DNA of 39,679 nt from an uncultured Verrucomicrobiota bacterium (GTDB lineage: Bacteria; Verrucomicrobiota; Verrucomicrobiia; Limisphaerales; CAIMTB01), in the NCBI GenBank assembly GCA_903844265.1, contig CAIMTB010000338.1, positions 1 to 39,679 on the forward strand. The letters are read 5' to 3'. The translations under genes and the position numbers were made by a program. Of the stretch, positions 16,058 through 24,041 are shown one piece after another. The first letter of the stretch is position 1, and every line of letters starts with the position of its first letter. Under the pieces are notes generated by a model, which was given only the letters and a program-made list of their open reading frames with translations, did no database searches and was not told where the DNA came from.

Positions 16058-16591
16058 GTGGATTCGCCGCCTCACCCGCAACAACCTGCCTTGTTACCCC
16101 CTGAGGACGACCCGTTTCAGGAGCAGTACGACGATGCGATGTTCGATTTCACGATGGAGCAGTACGACGGCGCCATCGGGAAGCTTGAGTCGATCCTGCG
16201 TTTGAGTCCGGGCCACTTCGACGCCCAGCTCGCGCTGGGGATGGCATGGTACCGGAAGGGCGACTTCGCACGGGCCATCACCGAGGGGCACCGGGCCCAG
16301 CAGCTTCGTCCGCAGGAACAGCTGGTCCATACCAACCTGTCGTTGTTCTACATGAAGGCGGGCGACAAGCAGACCGCCGAACACCACGGGCTGCAGGCCC
16401 GGATTGCGTCCTGGCGCGGCGCCATGGACAAGCCCCCCGAGCCCGCCGCGGGAGGCGATTCCGAATTGAAGATGGCCGAGGCTCCGCTGGCGCCCGTGAA
16501 GCTCCCCACCCGGTTTCCCGAGCAGCCATGGAAGAAGAAACCCGGCGCGCAGGATCCCGGCGCCCACACTCCCCACCCATCCCATCCATGA
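16058..16591 (+). CDS. TPR-repeat protein
   Basis: I set the start at GTG 16058 (MDSPPHPQQPALLPPEDD), because the 44 extra residues from 15926 look non-coding (Cys- and Trp-rich, no conservation pattern). The 177-residue product carries about three tetratricopeptide repeats (about 22-120), including FDAQLALGMAWYRKGDFARA and LVHTNLSLFYMKAGDKQTAE. A Pro/Lys-rich tail follows (PWKKKPGAQDPG). TPRs bind partner proteins; no enzyme domain is present. The stop overlaps the Rieske start as ATGA, so the two are translationally coupled, and the TPR protein may support the Rieske protein. No signal peptide is seen. Confidence 0.8.
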   Translation: MDSPPHPQQPALLPPEDDPFQEQYDDAMFDFTMEQYDGAIGKLESILRLSPGHFDAQLALGMAWYRKGDFARAITEGHRAQQLRPQEQLVHTNLSLFYMKAGDKQTAEHHGLQARIASWRGAMDKPPEPAAGGDSELKMAEAPLAPVKLPTRFPEQPWKKKPGAQDPGAHTPHPSHP

Positions 16592-16899
16592 GCAGATACG
16601 TTGTTGTTGCGGATGTCTCCTCCCTGCCCCCGGGGAAGGGGCGCACCGTGGAAGTTGGCGGAAGGCGGTTCGCGCTATGGAATCTCGACGGCGAGTTCCA
16701 TGCGATCGACGATGCCTGCCCGCACCGGGGCGGCCCGTTGGGGGCAGGCGTGCTGGAGAACGGAAGCGTCTTCTGCCCGCTGCACGGCTGGGAATTCGAC
16801 ATCCGGACGGGTTCCTGCCTGAGCAATTCTTCCCGCCCTGTCGCGAGCCATCCCACCAAGGTTGAGGCTGGCCAGGTCTGGATCGGACTTCCCGGCTGA
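16588..16899 (+). CDS. Rieske [2Fe-2S] ferredoxin-like protein
   Basis: The 103-residue protein has a full Rieske motif: CPHRGGP with Cys44 and His46, then CPLHGW with Cys63 and His66, spaced 16 residues apart. This binds a [2Fe-2S] cluster through two Cys and two His. Length and lack of signal or membrane segments match soluble NirD- or dioxygenase-type ferredoxins that pass electrons in the cytoplasm. No reductase or oxygenase lies nearby, so the partner is unknown. It starts within the TPR gene's stop (ATGA overlap), and a coiled-coil gene follows after 51 nt on the same strand. Confidence 0.93.
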   Translation: MSRYVVVADVSSLPPGKGRTVEVGGRRFALWNLDGEFHAIDDACPHRGGPLGAGVLENGSVFCPLHGWEFDIRTGSCLSNSSRPVASHPTKVEAGQVWIGLPG

Positions 16900-16950
16900 A
16901 CCGGTCGCACCGCATCGCGCCTCCCGGGAAGCATCTCCTCTGAATTTTAC

Positions 16951-17229
16951 ATGAAATCCTCGTATGAACTCGCGATGGAACGTCTCGCGAAGCAGTCCCC
17001 GTCGGTCAAACTTTCCGCCGCCCAGAAGAAGCAGCTGGCCGAGCTGGACTCCGTGTACCGCGCGAAGGTGGCGGAGCGTGAGATCTTCCTGAAGGGGGAA
17101 CAGGCTCGCGCGCTGGAGCAGCGTGATGGCGAGGCTCTCGCGCAGATCGAGCGGCAGATCAGCACCGAACGCCGCCGGCTTGAACAGGAGTGCGAGGAGA
17201 AGAAGGAACGCGTGCGCTCGGGGAAGTGA
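16951..17229 (+). CDS. Small coiled-coil hypothetical protein
   Basis: This 92-residue protein starts at ATG 16951 (MKSSYELAMERLAKQSP). It is almost entirely charged helix, with Glu, Lys, Arg, Gln and Ala in heptad-like order (LAELDSVYRAKVAEREIFLK and IERQISTERRRLEQECEEKK). No hydrophobic segment is present. I do not know a function, though similar short coiled-coil proteins occur widely in Verrucomicrobiota. It is the third gene of the TPR-Rieske cluster and is followed by a perfect hairpin. Confidence 0.75.
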   Translation: MKSSYELAMERLAKQSPSVKLSAAQKKQLAELDSVYRAKVAEREIFLKGEQARALEQRDGEALAQIERQISTERRRLEQECEEKKERVRSGK

Positions 17230-17265
17230 GGTTCGTTGCCGGCGCTTCCTTGCTTCGGGCTGCCG

Positions 17266-17296
17266 GCAGGTCGACGGATCGGGTCCGTCGACCTGC
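17266..17296. terminator. Perfect 13-bp hairpin between convergent genes
   Basis: GCAGGTCGACGGA at 17266-17278 pairs perfectly with its complement at 17284-17296 around a 5-nt loop TCGGG. It lies 36 nt after the coiled-coil gene and 13 nt past the stop of the minus-strand beta-helix gene, so it may serve both directions. There is no T-run, so it could instead be a protein-binding or repeat palindrome. Confidence 0.55.
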
Positions 17297-17309
17297 GGTG
17301 GGTGCATCG

Positions 17310-19301
17310 TCAGTTGCCCGCCTTGCGCGGGCCGACGGTGCTGAGGTCGATGGGACGGAAACCCATCTTCAGCGCGGGGGATTCCGGACTGAGCGTGAAA
17401 TCCCGTTTCGCGGCGTTTCTGAACAGGGGATCAGCGATGACCGAGGTCTTGTCATGGCCGCGTGCCTGCCATTGTGCCCAGGTGCCATCGGCGAACTTCA
17501 TCTTGGTGGCATCGGTGCCGGCACGGGTGTCGAAGTAGAGATTACCGTCGATGACATAGCGGTCGTTCTTCCATGAACTGCCCAGGAGGTTCCCGGAATC
17601 GAAGCTGACGATGTTGTTCGTGAAATAGAACGAGACATGGGCCTCGTCGCGGGTGCGCATGAGTTGGTTCTCGCGGTTGAAGGCGAAGATATTGTTCCTG
17701 ACGATGTTTTCGCGGCCGTAGTGCTGGTGGAACCCCGAGCTCTTGCAGTGATACACGACGTTATCCTCGAGGAGGATCCCGGTGCTGCCTTCGTCCGGGT
17801 AGAGGCCCCAACCGCCGTAGTCATAACTCACGACATCGTGGATGAGGTTGTTGCGAAGGATCGTCCCTTGCTGGATGCCGAGGGTATAGATGCCGCCCAT
17901 GTCGCTCAACCGGCCCTGGCCGATGTCGTGCAGATGATTGAACGCGATCACGTTTCCGCGGCAGGGCGTCTCCTCATAGCCCCAGTTCCAACCCACGGAG
18001 ATGGCCGTGTAATAGAGATCGTTGATCTCGTTGTGGAGGATCTTGTTCCCGCCGGATTGGAACACGATGATGCCGCAGGCCGGGGCGAAGATGCGGCCGA
18101 GCCGGTGCAGGTGGGAGTCGAGGATCTCGTGGTCCCGGCAGGCCGTGAACTCATCGGGCTTGCGGTCGCCCGGTTCGCCGATGCGGATGCCGCCGCCGCC
18201 TGCCCCCCGGATTTCGCAATGCGACACGTGCCATCGTTGCGCACCACGACCCAGGTCGAGCGCGTAACCGCCAAGATTCTCCAACGTGCAATTCACCAGC
18301 GTGCAATCGACGGCATACTCGACCCGGATCGCGCCACGCACCGGGACCGCGGCCTGCGGTGAGACGACACCATCGACGGGCACGTCGTAATCCGTCTCGG
18401 CGAACGTGAGCCCACGCAGCGTCACGCCGCTCACCGCCTGGCGCGTCTTCTCGGATCCCGAGATGCGGAGCAACGTCACAATCCGGGGTGCGACAACCTG
18501 CGACTTGTTCGGATCGACACCCGCCGGGGCGACGAAGGAGAGCTCACCCGTCTTCCGATCGAGGTACCATTCGCCCGGGGCATTGAGCGCGTCGGGAACA
18601 TTCTCGACCCAGTAGCGGGCGTCCTTCTCGTCCATCCAGTAGTCACGCGGTCCACCGGGCAGCATCGCGACGTTCCGGGTGGTGTCCACTGAACGGATGG
18701 GAAGCTGGAGGTCGGTCCATTTCATCAGCATCACGAGCCGCGCATCAGGGAGCGAAGCCCACTCGGCCCGGATGTCGCCAGGCTTGAACGTCAGCGCAAT
18801 CGGCGAGTTCGTCCCAAGCCGGTCGGCGGTGCGGAAGAAACCCTCGTCCGGCGTCCGGGCGCGCTGGACGCGTTCGCCGTCGACGAAAAGCTGGTGGAAG
18901 TACCAACCGCCCGCCGCGACTTCCGGCAGGCTGACGTGCCAGAGATCCGGCTTCGCGGCGTCCTTCTTCCAACCTGTGATCCGGCGACCACCACTCACGA
19001 CCGGACGAGCTCCGGGCGCGGCCTGGATGGTGATGCGCGAGTCGTCGGCAGAGATCTCGAGGGGTACATCCTGCTCGTAGCGACCGTCGCGGACGACAAT
19101 CGTGGTCACGTCTTTCGTGGCGCGCGCGCGGTCGAGGGCCACGCGAAGCGAACGCACCGGGGCCGCGGGGGTGCCGGCGGCGGAATCGTTTCCGGCTGGA
19201 GCGACCTCGATCGTTGCTGCGCGGGAGTGGACGACCCAGAGCGCGGCGAGCACCGAGAACAGGGACGCGAACGGGATGCGGGAGAAGGCGTGGGTTTTCA
19301 C
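17310..19301 (-). CDS. Secreted right-handed beta-helix protein (GH141/pectate-lyase-like)
   Basis: I chose the GTG start at 19301 (MKTHAFSRIPFASLFSVLAA), which gives a clear signal peptide ending HSRAA; the upstream TTG adds ten residues ahead of it. The 663-residue product begins with TIEVAPAGNDSAAGT and PAAPVRSLRVALDRARA, the classic opening of secreted parallel beta-helix sugar-acting proteins. Later turns include ILDSHLHRLG, GGNKILHNEINDLYYTAISV and GILLEDNVVYHC, a stack of NNxI-type rungs. This architecture resembles GH141 and related enzymes that act on pectin side chains. I cannot place catalytic residues with confidence. An ABC ATPase gene and an inverted repeat lie upstream. Confidence 0.88.
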   Translation of the reverse strand: MKTHAFSRIPFASLFSVLAALWVVHSRAATIEVAPAGNDSAAGTPAAPVRSLRVALDRARATKDVTTIVVRDGRYEQDVPLEISADDSRITIQAAPGARPVVSGGRRITGWKKDAAKPDLWHVSLPEVAAGGWYFHQLFVDGERVQRARTPDEGFFRTADRLGTNSPIALTFKPGDIRAEWASLPDARLVMLMKWTDLQLPIRSVDTTRNVAMLPGGPRDYWMDEKDARYWVENVPDALNAPGEWYLDRKTGELSFVAPAGVDPNKSQVVAPRIVTLLRISGSEKTRQAVSGVTLRGLTFAETDYDVPVDGVVSPQAAVPVRGAIRVEYAVDCTLVNCTLENLGGYALDLGRGAQRWHVSHCEIRGAGGGGIRIGEPGDRKPDEFTACRDHEILDSHLHRLGRIFAPACGIIVFQSGGNKILHNEINDLYYTAISVGWNWGYEETPCRGNVIAFNHLHDIGQGRLSDMGGIYTLGIQQGTILRNNLIHDVVSYDYGGWGLYPDEGSTGILLEDNVVYHCKSSGFHQHYGRENIVRNNIFAFNRENQLMRTRDEAHVSFYFTNNIVSFDSGNLLGSSWKNDRYVIDGNLYFDTRAGTDATKMKFADGTWAQWQARGHDKTSVIADPLFRNAAKRDFTLSPESPALKMGFRPIDLSTVGPRKAGN

Positions 19302-19364
19302 AGGGACGGGGGCGTGTGAGGTGCATTCCAAGTCCGATGAGGCGGAATGCCAAGCACCATGACG

Positions 19365-19441
19365 CCGTAGGAGTCGACGTGAGGAGACTCAGATCTGATC
19401 CAAAGCCAATGAAAGGAGCCTCCTCACGTCGGCTGCTACGG
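19365..19441. repeat. Imperfect inverted repeat, 26-nt arms (family D)
   Basis: Arms at 19365-19390 and 19416-19441 are complementary at 23 of 26 positions around a 25-nt spacer. The core is GACGTGAGGAG / CTCCTCACGTC. It lies between the ABC gene's stop and the beta-helix start and could end the dnaA-ABC transcript or act as a REP element. Only one pair is visible in the window. Confidence 0.7.
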
Positions 19442-19467
19442 GGAATCGTTCCTTTTGGACGGGCTGC

Positions 19468-20463
19468 TTATAGGTTCCGGCCGCTGAACAATTCGCGGAT
19501 GATGTCCTCGACGGGTACTTCCTCGATGTCGAGATCCTTGACGGGGAGTTCATCGAGGAGCGCCTTGCAGACGGGGATGACGCGGTCGCGCTTCACCTTG
19601 ATGCGTGCGGAACCGGGCGCCTGGTCGAGCAGTTCGCCCCAGCTGGCAAAGAATTCCTTCGGACGGGACCCGGCCTGATCGCTGTGGATCGTGATGAGCT
19701 TGTGGTCGGCGAAGCGGTCGATGATCTCCCCGAGTCGGCCGTCGAAGAAGATCGTGCCGCGGTCGATGACGACGACGCGGTCGCAGAGTTCCTCGATGTC
19801 GACCATGTAATGGCTGGTCAGGATGATCGTGGTTCGCCGGGTGGTGTTGTGGTGTCGCAGGAATTCCCGGACCTTCTTCTGCGAGACCACGTCGAGGCCG
19901 ATGGTGGGTTCGTCGAGGAACAGCACGCGCGGCCCATGAAGCAGCGATGCGATCAGTTCCATCTTCATCCGCTCGCCGAGGGAGAGTTCGCGGACGGTGA
20001 CATTGAGCTTCGACTGGACGTCGAGGAGCGAGCTGAGTTCGCGGACGGTACGCTCAGCGTCGGCGGCGGGAATGCCATAGATGCGGGCGTTGAGTGCGAG
20101 CGATTCGCTGGCGGGAAGGTCCCACCAGAGCTGGTTCTTCTGGCCGAGCAGGAGGGCGAACTGCCGGCGGTAGCCGTCGGCACGTTCCCAGGGGACATAA
20201 CCCAGCACCCGGGCTTCGCCAGCGGTGGGATGGAGCAGTCCCGAAAGCATCTTCAGGGTGGTCGTCTTCCCCGCTCCGTTGGGGCCCAGGAACCCGACGA
20301 ACTCCCCCTCGCGCACGGTGAACGAAACGTCCCGCACCGCCTTGATCTCCTCGTACTCACGACGGACCAGCGACCGCAGCGCACCGCGAATCCCGGGCTG
20401 CTTCTTGAAAGTCCGGAAGCTTTTCGTGAGGCCCTTGACCTCGATGACAGGCGTCTCAGTCAC
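19468..20463 (-). CDS. ABC transporter ATP-binding protein (ABC-2/NatA-like exporter type)
   Basis: The 331-residue cytoplasmic ATPase has all the nucleotide-binding motifs: Walker A GPNGAGKT (60-67), Q-loop GQKNQ, signature LSLGE (159-163), Walker B VLFLDEP (179-185) with IGLD, and switch His217 in TSHYMVD. A C-terminal domain of about 90 residues follows, as in ABC-2 exporters of the NatA/DrrA class. Such ATPases pair with a six-helix permease, but none is encoded beside it, since the next gene is an unrelated secreted protein. The GTG start is 2 nt from the dnaA stop, so it is probably cotranscribed with dnaA. That pairing is not a usual conserved one. Confidence 0.93.
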   Translation of the reverse strand: MTETPVIEVKGLTKSFRTFKKQPGIRGALRSLVRREYEEIKAVRDVSFTVREGEFVGFLGPNGAGKTTTLKMLSGLLHPTAGEARVLGYVPWERADGYRRQFALLLGQKNQLWWDLPASESLALNARIYGIPAADAERTVRELSSLLDVQSKLNVTVRELSLGERMKMELIASLLHGPRVLFLDEPTIGLDVVSQKKVREFLRHHNTTRRTTIILTSHYMVDIEELCDRVVVIDRGTIFFDGRLGEIIDRFADHKLITIHSDQAGSRPKEFFASWGELLDQAPGSARIKVKRDRVIPVCKALLDELPVKDLDIEEVPVEDIIRELFSGRNL

Positions 20464-20465
20464 TC

Positions 20466-21854
20466 TCAGCCGCGGAGTTCGCGGTCCAGGCGGTGGACCG
20501 CCTTGGCCTCATCGGCGTCGGTCTCCATGCGGTCCGTGACGGCGCGGCAGGCGTGCAGGACCGTGCCGTGATCGCGTCCACCAAACGCCTCGCCGATGGT
20601 GCTGAGCGAGGATTCGGTAAGTGTGCGGGAGAGGAACATGGCGACCTGACGCGGGAACGCGATATGGTCCGGGCGCCGGCGGCCAAGGATGTCGGCGACG
20701 CGGAGGTCGAAATGATCGGCGACGCGCTTGATGATGATTTCGATGGTGAGCGTCGCGCGACCTTCCTCGCTGAGGACGTCCTTGAGCAGTTCGCGGGCGC
20801 GCTCGATGGTGAGGGTATTGCCGGTCAGGCGGGAGTAGCTGGCGACGCGGGTGAGAGCGCCCTCGAGGCGGCGGACGTTGGTGCGGATGCGCTCGGCGAG
20901 GAACTGGGCGATTTCCGGGGCGAGCGAGCAGCGCATGCTCTCGGCTTTCTTGCGGATGATCGCAACACGGGTCTCGATGTCCGGGGGTTGGATGTCCGCC
21001 ACGAGGCCCCACTCGAAGCGGGATACCAGGCGTTGTTCGAGGCCCTGGATCTCACTGGCAGGGCGGTCGCAGGCGAGGACGATCTGTTTGCGGGCCTCGT
21101 GAAGCGCGTTGAACGTGTGGAAGAACTCCTCCTGGATCCGCTCCTTGCCAGCGAGGAACTGGATGTCGTCGATGAGAAGGACGTCGGTTTCGCGGTACTT
21201 TTTCCTGAACCTCATCAGCCGGCTGTTCTGGAGCGCGTCGATGAATTCGTTGGTGAACCGCTCGGTGGAGAGGTAGGCGACCCGGGCCGACTTGCGGTTT
21301 GTGGACACGTACTGGCCGATGGCGTGGAGGAGGTGCGTCTTGCCGAGGCCGACGCCACCGATCAGGAACAGCGGGTTGTACGATTTGCCGGGCGTCTGGG
21401 CCACGGCATAGGCCGCGGCATGGGCGAAGGTGTTGTTGCCGACCACGAAGGAATCGAAGGTGTTCTTGGGGTCGAAAATCGACACCGGCTCCGCGGCTTC
21501 CACCGGCTCCTGAGCCTTGGCGTGGTGTGGATTGCCCTGGGCGGCGAGGGCTGCCATGTGGGCACGCGACCCGGCGGCGGCCGGGCCGCCGGAAGAGCCG
21601 AGCTCCTGCTGGGTGACGAAGGCGACCTGGATCGCACGGCCGCTCGCCACCTTGAGAGCGTTCTCGATCACGTCGGCGTAATTCTCGCCCAGCCAGACGC
21701 CGCAGAACTCGTTCGCCACCCCCAGCGTAAGCTTCTCCCCGTCCAGCGAAACCGGCTGGATCGGAGCAAACCAAAGCCGGAAAATCTCAGGGTTCAGCAC
21801 ACTCCGGAGTGATTCGATCGCGGTATTCCAGAGGACTTGGACCGGAGATTCCAT
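20466..21854 (-). CDS. dnaA: Chromosomal replication initiator protein DnaA
   Basis: DnaA binds DnaA boxes at oriC, opens the duplex and loads DnaB helicase. Starting at ATG 21854 (MESPVQVLWNTAIESLRSV) gives 462 residues; a GTG at 21902 would add 16 and is also possible. Domain I (about 1-85) is followed by a low-complexity linker (GGPAAAGSRAHM), then the AAA+ domain with Walker A GGVGLGKTHLL, Walker B LLIDDIQFLAG and sensor RRLEGALTRV. Domain IV ends with GGRDHGTVLHA, the DnaA-box-reading signature. dnaN, recF and gyrB do not follow, so the classic dnaA operon is absent. The upstream gap contains DnaA-box-like sites (21895-22186). Confidence 0.97.
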   Translation of the reverse strand: MESPVQVLWNTAIESLRSVLNPEIFRLWFAPIQPVSLDGEKLTLGVANEFCGVWLGENYADVIENALKVASGRAIQVAFVTQQELGSSGGPAAAGSRAHMAALAAQGNPHHAKAQEPVEAAEPVSIFDPKNTFDSFVVGNNTFAHAAAYAVAQTPGKSYNPLFLIGGVGLGKTHLLHAIGQYVSTNRKSARVAYLSTERFTNEFIDALQNSRLMRFRKKYRETDVLLIDDIQFLAGKERIQEEFFHTFNALHEARKQIVLACDRPASEIQGLEQRLVSRFEWGLVADIQPPDIETRVAIIRKKAESMRCSLAPEIAQFLAERIRTNVRRLEGALTRVASYSRLTGNTLTIERARELLKDVLSEEGRATLTIEIIIKRVADHFDLRVADILGRRRPDHIAFPRQVAMFLSRTLTESSLSTIGEAFGGRDHGTVLHACRAVTDRMETDADEAKAVHRLDRELRG

Positions 21855-21894
21855 GGGCGTGGCTCGGGACGTCGCGGGGGTCAGATGGGGCAAC

Positions 21895-22186
21895 TTATTC
21901 ACTTAGGTTAATGAGCAAGGTCAATTGCAGGCCCGCAGCCCCGGCTTTGTGGAGGAATGCACCAAGAAGAGCCTTCGTTGCGCCCCCCCGATTCCCACCC
22001 AACCAGTCAAAAAATTTGTTCTAAATCTCATGTCTTCAACCAGTTACAAGAACGCTTCCATTTCCAGAACCGACTGGCACCGACGGTGCCACCCCACCAG
22101 ACGAGAATCGGAACGATGCGTTTTTAAAAGTCACGGCAGGGGCGGGCGAGGCAAATGTATTAACTGTTATCCACCACTTGTTCACA
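21895..22186. other. Candidate origin/DnaA-binding region upstream of dnaA
   Basis: Three sites are one base off the consensus TTATNCACA: TTATTCACT at 21895-21903, TTATCCACC at 22167-22175 and TTGTTCACA at 22178-22186, the last two nearly adjacent. A relatively AT-rich stretch lies at about 22010-22035, with TTTTTAAAA near 22121-22129. Position between dnaA and glnA is suggestive. The number of boxes is low for a full oriC, so dnaA autoregulation is an equal possibility. The first site would lie just inside the gene if the GTG at 21902 is used. Confidence 0.35.
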
Positions 22187-22239
22187 GGCTTCGAAGGACG
22201 GGTAAAACGGTGGGTCTGAGTGGATCTGGAGACGAAAAA

Positions 22240-22263
22240 GGGCGCCCGCCGAAGGGGGCGCCC
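22240..22263 (-). terminator. Intrinsic terminator of glnA
   Basis: On the minus strand an 8-bp GGGCGCCC stem (22263-22256 with 22247-22240) closes on an 8-nt loop and is followed at once by CTTTTTC. It begins 17 nt past the glnA stop codon, a typical rho-independent layout. Confidence 0.8.
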
Positions 22264-22279
22264 GGAAACGTCGAGCGCC

Positions 22280-23692
22280 TCAACAGTCATAATATAGGAA
22301 AAACTCGTACGGGTGTGGACGGAGTCGGACGGCGTCGTGTTCCTTCATCTTTTGTTCGATCCACATTTCGATGAAATCCCGGGTGAAGACGTCGCCCTTG
22401 AGCAGGAAATCGTGATCGGCCCGCAGGTGACCCAGCGCGTCGGCGAGGTTGTCGGGCATTTGCGGGATCCTGGCGTGTTCTTCGGGGGTCAACCCGGAGA
22501 GGTTCGCGTCCATGGGCTCGCCGGGGTCGATCTTGTTCAACACGCCGTCGAGTCCGGCCATGAGGAGGGCGGCGTAGCAAAGGTACGGATTGGCGGCGGG
22601 ATCGGGGGGGCGATACTCGATGCGTCTGGCCTTGGGGCTTTCGCTGAAGGTCGGTATGCGGATGGCCGCGGAGCGGTTGCGGACGGAATAGGCGAGATTG
22701 ACGGGTGCTTCGGAGGCGGGGAGGAGGCGTTTGTAGCTGTTGACCGTGGGGTTGCAGAGGGCGGCGAGGGCCTTGGCATGCTTGAGGATGCCGCCGATGT
22801 AGTGGAGGGCCATCTGGGACAGGCCGGCGTATTCGTTCCCGGCGAAGAGCGGTCTGCCCTTTTTCCAGAGCGACTGGTGGGTATGCATGCCGGAACCGTT
22901 GTCCCCGAAGAGGGGCTTGGGCATGAAGGTCGCGGTCTTGCCGTGTTTCCGGGCCACATTCTTGATGATGTACTTGGACAGCATCATCGTGTCCGCCGTC
23001 TTCACCAGGGTGTCGAAGCGGAAGTCGATTCCCGCCTGGCCTGCCGTGGCCACCTCATGGTGCTGCCGTTCCACCTTGATCCCAAGTTCCTCCATCACCA
23101 GGACCATCTCGGTTCGGAGATCCTGCTGCGTGTCGACCGGCGCGACGGGGAAGCAACCCTCCTTGTGGCGGACCTTGTAGCCAAGGTTCGGCATCTCGTC
23201 CCGGCCTATGTTCCAGGCGGCCTCATCGCTGTCCACCGAGTAGGAACAACCGTTGGTCCTGTGGTCGAACTGGACGTTGTCGAAGATGAAAAACTCTGTT
23301 TCCGGCCCGAACACGGCGGCATCGGCGACGCCGGTTGAAGCGAGGTATTTCTCGGCTTTCTGGGCAATTCCACGCGGATCGCGGCTGTAGGCTTCCTGGG
23401 TCCCGGCCTTGGCGATGGTGCAGGTCAGGCTCAGCGTGGGCACCGCACAAAAGGGGTCGACGAACGCCGTGCCCGGGTCGGGCATGGCGAGCATGGCGCC
23501 CGCCTCGATCGAGGCCCAACCGCGCACGGACGAACCGTCGAAACCGAACCCTTCCTGGAACACTTCGGCGGTCAGTTCCCGGGTGGGCACGCTGAAGTGC
23601 CGCCAAGTGCCGAACGCATCGGCAAACTTGATGTCCACCATCCTCGCTCCCGCCTTCTTGGCGATGTCGAGAACCTGCTTCGGGGTGCTCAT
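22280..23692 (-). CDS. glnA: Type I glutamine synthetase lacking the adenylylation tyrosine
   Basis: It makes glutamine from glutamate, ammonia and ATP as a cytoplasmic dodecamer. The 470 residues match GSI: FDGSS (51-55), ETE metal ligands (131-133), NGSGMHTHQS with His270, EAP flap Glu328, and RNRSAAIRIP with Arg340. The C-terminal half follows the E. coli-like beta subtype, with the insert KIDPGEPMDANLSGLTPEE. Where E. coli has NLYDLPPEE with the adenylylated Tyr, this protein has NLSGLTPEE, with Ser399 at the tyrosine position. Control by GlnE adenylylation at that site would therefore be impossible. Start ATG 23692 gives the normal N-terminus MSTPKQVLDI. A hairpin terminator follows, and no PII or nitrogen regulator gene is adjacent. 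Confidence 0.97.
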   Translation of the reverse strand: MSTPKQVLDIAKKAGARMVDIKFADAFGTWRHFSVPTRELTAEVFQEGFGFDGSSVRGWASIEAGAMLAMPDPGTAFVDPFCAVPTLSLTCTIAKAGTQEAYSRDPRGIAQKAEKYLASTGVADAAVFGPETEFFIFDNVQFDHRTNGCSYSVDSDEAAWNIGRDEMPNLGYKVRHKEGCFPVAPVDTQQDLRTEMVLVMEELGIKVERQHHEVATAGQAGIDFRFDTLVKTADTMMLSKYIIKNVARKHGKTATFMPKPLFGDNGSGMHTHQSLWKKGRPLFAGNEYAGLSQMALHYIGGILKHAKALAALCNPTVNSYKRLLPASEAPVNLAYSVRNRSAAIRIPTFSESPKARRIEYRPPDPAANPYLCYAALLMAGLDGVLNKIDPGEPMDANLSGLTPEEHARIPQMPDNLADALGHLRADHDFLLKGDVFTRDFIEMWIEQKMKEHDAVRLRPHPYEFFLYYDC

Positions 23693-24041
23693 GCGTTGGA
23701 CTGAGGGGACGGACGCGTTGTGTGACGTGTTTGGCTGGGATCAGCTCGACCGATGTACCGGACTGATGTACCCGACGGATCAGCTCAGCTCGACAGATGG
23801 TGAATGGATCGTCCGCCCGAAACTCCAAAGGGTGGAAACCCACACGCGGCAGGACACCACCGCCCGCAAGGACGCCAACCCACCAACCCCCGGTCACATG
23901 TCGCGTTAAGCGACGCGCATCGTAGGATCCGGGGGGGGCGTGTAAAGGCACCCGCGGGAAAAATTCCTCACACCCACTGAACGCTTGACTGGATTCGGCG
24001 GCCAACATTGCCGCGCCAATCGGCCGCATCCATCCTTGCCG
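23693..24041. other. Gap upstream of glnA with short direct repeats
   Basis: No gene is credible here. CAGCTCGAC plus GATG-type sequence occurs at 23741-23755 and 23786-23799, and GATGTACC occurs twice between 23752 and 23772. These may be operator-like or chance repeats close to the glnA promoter. I found no sigma-54 box with the spacing of TGGCAC-N5-TTGC. Confidence 0.35.
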
